A stretch of 64,000 nt of DNA from the NCBI RefSeq assembly GCF_011813015.1, contig NZ_QHLQ01000001.1:434001-498000 (forward strand). Direction: 5' to 3'. The stretch is from Parasedimentitalea denitrificans (GTDB lineage: Bacteria; Pseudomonadota; Alphaproteobacteria; Rhodobacterales; Rhodobacteraceae). The number at the start of each line of letters is the position of its first letter. Within the stretch, counting starts at the first letter, position 1. This document shows, in pieces, positions 18,462-25,589 of the stretch. A program made the position numbers and the translations under genes. The notes below the pieces were generated by a model. The model ran no database searches, had not been told where the DNA came from, and saw only the letters and a program-made list of their open reading frames with translations.

Positions 18462-19523
18462 ATGGACCTGATCACCCTGATTGAGCGGATTGGCGAAGCC
18501 CCCACTGCGGCTCTATTCGGTTTACTCACCGGAGTTGTGTTCGGTGCCTCTGCCCAACGCTCCCGATTCTGTCTACGCGCCGCGACGGTGGAATTTGCGC
18601 GCGGCAAGATGCAAGACAGCGTCGCCGTTTGGTTGCTGACCTTTTCCACCGCGCTGGTCTGGGTTCAGGGCGCGCAGATGCTAGGGCTGATGGATTCCTA
18701 TAGCGCCCGGATGATGGCCGTCCCCGGCAGTTGGTCTGGCGCTATGATCGGCGGGTTGATATTCGGCGTCGGTATGGTGCTGGCCCGAGGCTGTTCCGGA
18801 CGACTGTTAGTTCTCGCTGCCACCGGCAACCTGCGTTCAGTGGTGTCAGGACTAATCTTTGCCGTTGTCGCGCAGATGAGCTTGTCCGGCATCTTGACCC
18901 CTCTGCGTAACCAACTGGCCTCACTCTGGGTCACCAGCGGCGGCCGCAACATGGATCTGCTCGCAGCCACCCGCCTACCCGATTTTGCAGGACTGCTGAT
19001 CGGAGCTGGCATTGCAATGTTGGCGCTGGTCCTTGCCCGCCGCAACCGGATCGGCGCCACACGGCTGGTGTTTGCCTCGGGTGTAGGCTTTGCGGTGGCC
19101 TTGGGCTGGGTGCTGACCTTCTCCCTAAGCCAAGTGGCTTTTGATCCGGTGCAAGTGGAAAGCGCGACATTCACTGGCCCCTCGGCCAATACACTGATGT
19201 TCTTTCTCGAACGCGATTCTGTGCTGCAATTCGACATTGGCTTGGTGCCCGGCGTCTTCATCGGCGCCCTGATTGCGGCTGCTCTCGGCGGGGAACTGAA
19301 ATTCCAAGCCTTTGACGATGCGCCCACAATGCGCAAGGCAATGACCGGCGCAGCCATGATGGGTTTTGGCGGCATGTTGGCCGGCGGCTGCGCCATCGGC
19401 GCGGGTGTTACCGGCGGATCTATCTTTGTCGGCACCGCCTGGCTGGCCCTGTTTTGTATGTGGATTGGCGCAATGGCAACCGATTGGCTGGTGGATCAGC
19501 GTGGCGCGGTCAGAACAGCCTGA
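18462..19523 (+). CDS. YeeE/YedE-family sulfur-compound transporter (SoxT-like, copy 1)
   Basis: An inner-membrane protein of 353 residues with about nine or ten hydrophobic helices. It belongs to the YeeE/YedE (TsuA) family that carries thiosulfate or related sulfur. The family's conserved cysteine motifs are present: SRFC (Cys37), RGCSG (Cys111) and GGCAIGAG (near 304). CGGAG precedes the ATG. It faces soxX across a shared regulatory region. Paracoccus soxT, of the same family, lies beside soxR and soxS, so this and the gene at 21610 are both SoxT candidates. Confidence 0.88.
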   Translation: MDLITLIERIGEAPTAALFGLLTGVVFGASAQRSRFCLRAATVEFARGKMQDSVAVWLLTFSTALVWVQGAQMLGLMDSYSARMMAVPGSWSGAMIGGLIFGVGMVLARGCSGRLLVLAATGNLRSVVSGLIFAVVAQMSLSGILTPLRNQLASLWVTSGGRNMDLLAATRLPDFAGLLIGAGIAMLALVLARRNRIGATRLVFASGVGFAVALGWVLTFSLSQVAFDPVQVESATFTGPSANTLMFFLERDSVLQFDIGLVPGVFIGALIAAALGGELKFQAFDDAPTMRKAMTGAAMMGFGGMLAGGCAIGAGVTGGSIFVGTAWLALFCMWIGAMATDWLVDQRGAVRTA

Positions 19524-19983
19524 CAGGTCGGTCCGCCGCACAGGCGAACTCACAGCCAAGACTGCCGCCCTGCCCGGTTCCCCCTTACAATTGATCATTT
19601 TGTCGTTCTGAATTTCCAAGAAGCCTTAGAAATAGCGGTACCGCCAAAGCGGATGTGGACGGGGATCAAACCCCGCGTGCTAAACGTTGTCTCTGCGCGC
19701 CCCTATCGTATCGGGACCCAGTTCCAAATGCCGGGGTTGTCAGTCCCGGCAGTAATCGCGATTGGCCAAATACTGCGGCATACGGCAGAATTTACCGTAA
19801 ACAGACCGCGCGCTGCCCAGGCAACACCCTTGCCGAAACGTCAGACTTTGCTGAACTGCAGCCTTATGAGTATTTGGAGCAACGAGAAAAACTGGAGTTC
19901 CAACATGACGGCTTCTTTTTGCTGAAAATACTCAAATCCCCACACATGCCCTAATAGATACCGCCTCAACCAGTGCGCTAGAC
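19524..19983. other. 460-bp gap without a convincing gene
   Basis: It lies between convergent soxT and soxV. A plus-strand frame at 19655-19954 is open for 99 codons and ends with a plausible-looking tail (EYLEQREKLEFQHDGFF), but it has no ribosome-binding site and I recognise no family. It could be a decayed gene. A short hairpin, CCGGGGTTGTCAGTCCCGG, is present near 19732. No terminator is clear. Confidence 0.4.
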
Positions 19984-20733
19984 CTAACGCAAAACGCCAA
20001 TATCCGGTGCGATGCTCAACATCCAAAACGCAATATAGTTCATTGAACTCGTCGCAATCAGCAGCCCGAACACAATCAACATTACCCCCATCACCTTCTC
20101 AACGACCCCAAGATGCCTGCGGAATTTGGACATCCACCGCATGAACGGACCGATAAAGAGCGCCGCTAATACAAAAGGCGCTGTCATGCCCAAGCCATAG
20201 ACAAACAACAGGCCAGCCCCGGATGACGCGGTCTCGGCCCCTGCTGCGGTGAACAGGATCGCCGCCAGAACGGGCCCTACACAGGGTGTCCAACCAAATG
20301 CAAATGCCAGGCCGATAACATAGGCCCCTATCAGGCTAACGTTTGATGTCTCGCCCGCATCAGACCGGAGCTGCCGATACAGAATGCCAATCCGCATGAT
20401 CCCAAGAAAATGCAGCCCCATCGCGATAATGATTGCCGCCGCAAACCAGCGCAGAACGCCAAAATACTCACGTACCACCTGACCAAACGTTGTCGCAGCA
20501 GCGCCCAACCCCATGAAGATGGTGATGACACCCGCCGCGAAGAAACAGGCCGCAAGCACCGCACGCAGCCGCATTTTGCCGTCAATCGGCGTCTCCGCAG
20601 AGATCTGGTTCATGCCGACACCGGCAAGGTAGCTCAGATAGAACGGCACAATGGGCAAGATACAGGGCGACAAAAATGACAAAATGCCCGCAAATGCAGC
20701 ACCTGCAAACGTAATATCCAACAAGGCAGGCAC
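19984..20733 (-). CDS. soxV: SoxV, CcdA/DsbD-like thiol electron transporter
   Basis: A 249-residue inner-membrane protein with six predicted helices of the CcdA family. It moves reducing power from cytoplasmic thioredoxin to periplasmic partners such as SoxS/SoxW. The paired membrane cysteines are Cys24 (SPCILPIVPF) and Cys151 (GWTPCVGP). It is divergent from soxS with a 61-bp promoter gap, the same arrangement as in Paracoccus pantotrophus, where SoxR binds between soxS and soxV. Confidence 0.92.
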   Translation of the reverse strand: MPALLDITFAGAAFAGILSFLSPCILPIVPFYLSYLAGVGMNQISAETPIDGKMRLRAVLAACFFAAGVITIFMGLGAAATTFGQVVREYFGVLRWFAAAIIIAMGLHFLGIMRIGILYRQLRSDAGETSNVSLIGAYVIGLAFAFGWTPCVGPVLAAILFTAAGAETASSGAGLLFVYGLGMTAPFVLAALFIGPFMRWMSKFRRHLGVVEKVMGVMLIVFGLLIATSSMNYIAFWMLSIAPDIGVLR

Positions 20734-20745
20734 TCTCTCTTGTGT

Positions 20746-20757
20746 AATTCACATATT
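20746..20757. promoter_or_regulatory. AATTCACATATT motif between soxV and soxS, candidate SoxR operator
   Basis: A 12-mer in the short divergent gap, identical on the other strand to 18436-18447. It continues as CATATTAC on the right, giving an AT-rich imperfect repeat. The position between soxV and soxS is where SoxR acts in Paracoccus. Confidence 0.6.
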
Positions 20758-20794
20758 CATATTACGTTGTTTGTTAAGCAAAGGTCAATTTCAC

Positions 20795-21163
20795 ATGTCA
20801 CTCCGTCTTCTCCTTTTCAGCTTGGTTCTAAGCCTGTCGTCCGCATTGTCCGCTGCGGCTGAAACTGTTTTGGTGATGGTAGAGGAAAAGGGCTGTGTCT
20901 GGTGCGCGCAATGGAACGATGAGATCGCGCATATTTATCCAAAAACTACCGAGGGCAAAGCCGCGCCTCTGCGGCGTATGGATATTCACGCAGCGCGGCC
21001 CGATGATTTGACGTTTAGCCAATCACTTAACTTCACGCCTACATTTGTTTTGATGGTCGACGGAAAAGAAGCCTCTAGGATCGAAGGATACCCTGGAGAG
21101 GACTTTTTCTGGGGGTTGTTAGGGCAGATGTTGTCGGACGCCAGCATTGATATATCTGGATGA
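20795..21163 (+). CDS. soxS: SoxS, periplasmic thioredoxin-like protein
   Basis: A 122-residue exported thioredoxin-fold protein that keeps the SoxYZ carrier reduced. The ATG at 20795 is chosen because it gives a signal peptide (MSLRLLLFSLVLSLSSALSAAA); the open frame extends upstream over the soxV start. The redox pair is C34-V-W-C37 (EEKGCVWCAQW), and the cis-Pro loop is NFTPTFVL. Its stop overlaps an in-frame ATG of soxR (ATGA). Confidence 0.92.
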   Translation: MSLRLLLFSLVLSLSSALSAAAETVLVMVEEKGCVWCAQWNDEIAHIYPKTTEGKAAPLRRMDIHAARPDDLTFSQSLNFTPTFVLMVDGKEASRIEGYPGEDFFWGLLGQMLSDASIDISG

Positions 21164-21228
21164 ACTCCAGTTGTTATGGCAAGCACAGCGACGAAATGGC
21201 CAATACAGATCTAAAGGAAGACAACCAG

Positions 21229-21567
21229 ATGGGCCTGCCAGTATTTGACGGTAACATGTGTGCCGAAGACATGGACAAGATGGCAGACAATGCCATGAAA
21301 GCCTCTTATTTCCTCAAGGCAATCAGCCATGAGGGACGTTTGATGATTTTATGTCATCTCGCCTCTGGCGAAAAATCGGTGACCGAACTTGAAAACCTTT
21401 TGTCATCGCGGCAGGCTGCTGTTTCCCAGCAATTGTCCCGGCTTCGGCTAGAGGGACTGGTGACGCCAAGACGTGATGGCAAAGTGATTTACTACAGCCT
21501 GACAGACGACCGGCCGAAAAAGATCATGGAAGTTGTCTACGATCTGTTTTGTCGCGACGACGAGTGA
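21229..21567 (+). CDS. soxR: SoxR, ArsR-family sulfur-responsive repressor
   Basis: A winged-helix repressor (KASYFLKAISHEGRLMILCHLASGEKSVTELENLLSSRQAAVSQQLSRL). From the ATG at 21229 (AAAGGAAG before it) it has 112 residues; in-frame ATGs at 21160, overlapping the soxS stop, and 21196 are alternatives. Two cysteines, in MILCHL and DLFCRDDE, are 66 residues apart. As I recall, this is the spacing of the paired cysteines that form sulfur bridges in Hyphomicrobium SoxR/sHdrR. Together with soxS and soxT it forms a small regulatory operon. Confidence 0.9.
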   Translation: MGLPVFDGNMCAEDMDKMADNAMKASYFLKAISHEGRLMILCHLASGEKSVTELENLLSSRQAAVSQQLSRLRLEGLVTPRRDGKVIYYSLTDDRPKKIMEVVYDLFCRDDE

Positions 21568-21609
21568 ACTGGCCGAATGCATTCGCACAAAGTGTAGTGG
21601 AACGCGGCG

Positions 21610-22665
21610 ATGCTTGATCTGATCTCTGAACCCGTAGCTGTGGCCCTTGTGGGCCTTGTCGGTGGCCTGCTGCTTGGTTTTGCGGCGCGTATCGGCCGGT
21701 TCTGCACCTTGGGCGCCATCGAAGATCTGTTCTACGGGGAAAACACGCTGCGCCTGCGCATGTGGGGTATTGCCATTGGGCTTTCGGTCATGGGCACATT
21801 TGGCCTGTCGGCTGCGGGTCTGCTTGACCTGAGCGAAACACTCTATCTGTCGCGACAATGGAACCCCTTAGAGAGCATTTTTGGCGGGTTGCTATTTGGT
21901 TATGGCATGGCCCTTGCCGGCAACTGCGGTTACGGCGCTTTGGCGCGGGCTGGTGGTGGCGATCTGCGCTCGCTGTTGATTGTCATGGTGATGGGCATTT
22001 CCGCATATGTCACGTTAGGTGGCCCACTGTCCTCGCTGCGCATCTGGGTGTTTGGTGCATCAGAGCAAGCCACTAATTTTCCCACCTTCGCACATCTGGC
22101 GGCACCAGTGGCCGGGGCCAGCATGGAGATCACAGGCATAGCAATCGGCGCAGTTATTCTGCTGCTGACGCTAGCAAACAAGGGGCTGCGGCAATCGCCC
22201 AGTCATGTGATTTGGGGCGCGGTTGCCGGTCTGGCGATCGTTTCAGGTTGGGCCGGAACCTATTGGGTCGCCAGCAATGGGTTTGACGCCACGCCCGTCG
22301 TCAGCCACACTTTCTCGGCCCCAATTGGCGAGACAATGCTGTACCTGATGACATCATCCGGCAATTCGATCAGCTTTGGCACTGGATCGGTCGTAGGCGT
22401 CTTGATCGGCGCCCTGATTGGCAGCCTGTACAAGGGTCATTTCAGGTGGGAATCCTGCGATGACCCGCGTGAGCTGCGCCGTCAAATCCTTGGTGCTGCT
22501 TTGATGGGCGTTGGTGCGGTTGTTGCGGTTGGCTGCAGCGTTGGTCAGGGGCTGTCTGCCTTCTCTGTCCTATCCTACAGCGCCCCCCTTACACTGATAT
22601 GTATCATGATCGGCGCCGCATTGGGCCTGCGCCAGCTGATCTTGGGGTTCGCCCCATCCGTTTAA
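21610..22665 (+). CDS. soxT: YeeE/YedE-family sulfur-compound transporter (SoxT-like, copy 2)
   Basis: A second membrane transporter of the YeeE/YedE family, 351 residues, about nine helices. The cysteine motifs are GRFC (Cys32), AGNCGYGA (Cys106) and VGCSVGQG (near 309). It is clearly diverged from the copy at 18462, so this is not a recent duplication. It sits 42 bases after soxR, matching the soxT-soxR-soxS association in Paracoccus. It probably brings thiosulfate-derived sulfur into the cytoplasm, possibly to inform SoxR; the cargo is inferred. Confidence 0.88.
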   Translation: MLDLISEPVAVALVGLVGGLLLGFAARIGRFCTLGAIEDLFYGENTLRLRMWGIAIGLSVMGTFGLSAAGLLDLSETLYLSRQWNPLESIFGGLLFGYGMALAGNCGYGALARAGGGDLRSLLIVMVMGISAYVTLGGPLSSLRIWVFGASEQATNFPTFAHLAAPVAGASMEITGIAIGAVILLLTLANKGLRQSPSHVIWGAVAGLAIVSGWAGTYWVASNGFDATPVVSHTFSAPIGETMLYLMTSSGNSISFGTGSVVGVLIGALIGSLYKGHFRWESCDDPRELRRQILGAALMGVGAVVAVGCSVGQGLSAFSVLSYSAPLTLICIMIGAALGLRQLILGFAPSV

Positions 22666-22684
22666 TGGAAACTTGCAGAGATGT

Positions 22685-22724
22685 AGGAAGGGAGGCAATG
22701 TTCACCACATTGCCCCCACCTTCT
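22685..22724. terminator. Bidirectional terminator-like hairpin
   Basis: The core stem GGCAATG (22694-22700) / CATTGCC (22708-22714) is extended on both sides by GAAGG...CCTTC with small bulges. It lies between the convergent soxT and the 932-residue gene. Confidence 0.6.
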
Positions 22725-22774
22725 TATTCGTCGATATCGAGCCTTAGGGCTTCTACCAGATCCGGCAAATCACC

Positions 22775-25573
22775 TTAGATAAACTCATCATCATCTTCAG
22801 GGGCTAAACCCATGATTTTGGCCAGCTCTTCTGCATCAGCCAAGGCCCCGGCTATCTCTTTCTTGATGTCACCACAGGCCTCAACAACATCCTTAGCCTG
22901 CTGTTCGAATGCATCGACAACATCGGCCATATTCTCGTGTGGCTGGTCATCTACACCAACTGGATTGTACGAGCCAAGAGCCGCCACCAGTGCCTCGGCG
23001 GCCTTGCGGGTGGATTCGACAATTTCTGGGTCAGTATCGTCTTCGTCTGGCATCCAACCGTCGTCAAAATAGGCCTCTTTCGCCGAGTGATCCTTTTCAA
23101 AGACAGCCATAGCCGCCGAAATCTTGCTCACGTCGGCCGCTTTAACCTTCACCTCGATGTCTTTCGACGTGGTCGCAGCGATGTAGAAGCTACCCCAGCT
23201 CATTACCGTCAGCTCTGGTTTGCCTGGGTGCCATTTTTCGGTCACCACCACGGCCCGCAACAATACAGGGTCTTCACGGTAGACCGTCTCAAGATAGGTC
23301 ACGACCTTAGAGATATTGGTGCCAGGATCCGCCATTGTCCGCGCGTTCAGCCCGCAGGATTTCAGCGCATTCATCGCGATTGGGTTACGCTCTCTGCAGG
23401 CGCCGTAAGCCATCGCGTATTTGGATAGCGTTGGGTTCTTCTGCAACGCTTGACGGGCCAGTTTCCGGTCTTGGGGAGTTTTCAGCGCCTTTTTGTACAC
23501 CTTCCAGGCGTTCGCCATTTCAACTTCGGTTTTAATGGTCAGCGCAATTTCCATAATACCTTCGGCACCTTGGGCAGCCGCCGAAACAGCAATACCCGCA
23601 GGCGCAGCCGGGCCACCGGCGGTTTTGACAATCTGGCCAACCAGATCAACAGCTTTTAGGGCCACGACGATATCAGCCTTAATGGTCTGTGTCGTTTGCA
23701 AGCCATAGCGGTTCATGATGGCGTCAGCCTGTACCGACTTGGCAGCCTTGGCCCCCGCCATATTCTCGGCCCAGATGGCCAGTTGTTCAGAGTGTTTGAC
23801 GGCTTCGATGATCGAGAAAATCAGCTGTGTCCCCACAGCGACGATACCCGCAGCTGGCAGCAATGACGCAACAAACCCGGCGCCACCTGTCACAATTTGC
23901 TTGGTCAGATCATATGTCATCTGATCTTTCTTGCAGATCGCGATCAGCTTTTCGATCTGCGCGGCTTGACGCTCAAGGCTACGCAGCTCTTTTTCTTCGT
24001 CGCCACTGATGTCGGCGTCTGTATCGGTAAAGCCGTTGACCAGCAGCTCCTCGAAAACCGGGTCCGGCTCATTCCGGAAGTCAGCCATCGCCTGCTGCTG
24101 CTCTTCGTCATAGGCCTTTTTCTGTGCTTCGGCGGCGTCCTTGTCAAACCCAGCTGAAACCATTTCATCCAGGCTCTTCATCGTGATGCCAGTGCTCAGG
24201 CCTTTTTCAACACTGTCCAACCCCGAAGGATTAGTACTGGTATTCGTACTAATGTAGGCAAGCTGCGCTTTTCTCTCTTCCTCAGTCAAAGAGCTGTCAG
24301 CCTTAACCTTTTCCGTCGCCGCATCCTTGGCGTCCGACTTTATCTGAGATCCGACAGCATTGGCGTGAACTGCGGCAGCCCCAATCGCTGCAGCAACAGC
24401 TTCGCGTGGGTCTTTGGTCTGGACACCTTTTGCCACAGCCGCCAACGCCTTGATGCCACCGCGGATGTGTTGCGCCATGTATTTATCGTCTTTGTTGTTT
24501 TGCGTGATCCCAGCCGCAACTGCATCAGCGATATCATCAAGCGCCGCTGCGACATCGCCTTTGGCCAAATGCTTGGCTGCGCGGGTTCCGCGTGACGAAC
24601 AGGTAATGATCGTGTTGACCAGATTTGCCGTGTCCGAGCCAACCGTCGCCTTTAGAATTCCCGTCAGCATGGCGTTGAACGCATCCACGATGTTGTGGAC
24701 GTCCTTCGCATCGGCGACTTCTTTGGCAATAGTGTGAGTGCTGGTGACGCAAATCAACGTCAGGTCCAGCACATTTTTCACCTTGATCGCTTCGCGCGCT
24801 TCTGAGCTTTTCTGGATACTGTCCACGCCCTGCGCCGCCGCAATGCCGCCCGCAACTCCGGTCGCAGCCGCGCTGCCGACTTTCAGCAGGCTGGAGGTAA
24901 CGCTGACACCAACATCAAGTATTTCCATTATTTTTTTCGGACCGGTCAGATCCTTGGAATATTCCTGAAGTCGTGCGTCATAGGCCTCAGATGCGCCAGA
25001 GAAGGTCGACGCAACTTCGGAAAATCGGTCAGGCACGACGTTCTCGGGGATCACCCCCTCGCGAACCAGCGGCATCCACAGATCTTCGCGTATCTTCAGA
25101 TCATCGACGACTGTTTCCCCGTTTTCATCAAGCTTTTGATAGGCTGGCATATTCTCCAGCTTACCCTGTACTTTGATGATTTCCTTGAAGGTCATCATGA
25201 CGGCCTGAATTTCTTCGGGCTTCATTCCCTTTGTGCCCGGCAAGTCATGCCAACTGTCGATTTCTTTCATCGGATCGCCACCAGGGTTGACCGATTTCAG
25301 CGTGTCCAGCATTCCGATCTTGTCTTTAAAATTTTCCCAAGCTCCGCTTGGAACCTTTTCAACTTCAAAGCTCATGCCCTCTTTCAAAGCATCCAAATCA
25401 AGCTCACTCTGAATGAGCTCAAGGCCCTCTTTGTGATTGTCGCTGCGTTCTCTGGCGAGATCAGACGCGAGTTTGAGCCCTGAAAGTGTTTCCAGCCACT
25501 CTTGCTGGCGCTCTGACAGAACGGGTTCCGGAGCGTCTTCCAATTCGGGCGGATTTACGGATGTATCGGTCAT
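22775..25573 (-). CDS. Unknown 932-residue helical protein with Ala/Gly-rich hydrophobic segments (gene 3 of a three-gene operon)
   Basis: I do not recognise the family. There is no signal peptide. The protein appears almost wholly alpha-helical and acidic. Three Ala/Gly-rich hydrophobic stretches stand out: about 212-245 (DVGVSVTSSLLKVGSAAATG), about 556-592 (TGGAGFVASLLPAAGIVAVG) and about 644-675 (AGGPAAPAGIAVSAAAQGAEG). Such segments can be buried helical hairpins or membrane-inserting parts, as in alpha-helical pore formers; that is only a guess. Charged linker regions separate them. It follows gene 2 by 16 bases. After its TAA the frame stays open for 16 codons to a second TAA at 22724-22726, leaving open a recent C-terminal truncation. 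Confidence 0.85.
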   Translation of the reverse strand: MTDTSVNPPELEDAPEPVLSERQQEWLETLSGLKLASDLARERSDNHKEGLELIQSELDLDALKEGMSFEVEKVPSGAWENFKDKIGMLDTLKSVNPGGDPMKEIDSWHDLPGTKGMKPEEIQAVMMTFKEIIKVQGKLENMPAYQKLDENGETVVDDLKIREDLWMPLVREGVIPENVVPDRFSEVASTFSGASEAYDARLQEYSKDLTGPKKIMEILDVGVSVTSSLLKVGSAAATGVAGGIAAAQGVDSIQKSSEAREAIKVKNVLDLTLICVTSTHTIAKEVADAKDVHNIVDAFNAMLTGILKATVGSDTANLVNTIITCSSRGTRAAKHLAKGDVAAALDDIADAVAAGITQNNKDDKYMAQHIRGGIKALAAVAKGVQTKDPREAVAAAIGAAAVHANAVGSQIKSDAKDAATEKVKADSSLTEEERKAQLAYISTNTSTNPSGLDSVEKGLSTGITMKSLDEMVSAGFDKDAAEAQKKAYDEEQQQAMADFRNEPDPVFEELLVNGFTDTDADISGDEEKELRSLERQAAQIEKLIAICKKDQMTYDLTKQIVTGGAGFVASLLPAAGIVAVGTQLIFSIIEAVKHSEQLAIWAENMAGAKAAKSVQADAIMNRYGLQTTQTIKADIVVALKAVDLVGQIVKTAGGPAAPAGIAVSAAAQGAEGIMEIALTIKTEVEMANAWKVYKKALKTPQDRKLARQALQKNPTLSKYAMAYGACRERNPIAMNALKSCGLNARTMADPGTNISKVVTYLETVYREDPVLLRAVVVTEKWHPGKPELTVMSWGSFYIAATTSKDIEVKVKAADVSKISAAMAVFEKDHSAKEAYFDDGWMPDEDDTDPEIVESTRKAAEALVAALGSYNPVGVDDQPHENMADVVDAFEQQAKDVVEACGDIKKEIAGALADAEELAKIMGLAPEDDDEFI

Positions 25574-25589
25574 CGCTTGTTCTTTCCCC

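Noticed and set aside
19655..19954. 99-codon plus-strand gene
   Set aside because: No ribosome-binding site, odd composition in the first half and no recognisable family; listed only as a gap.
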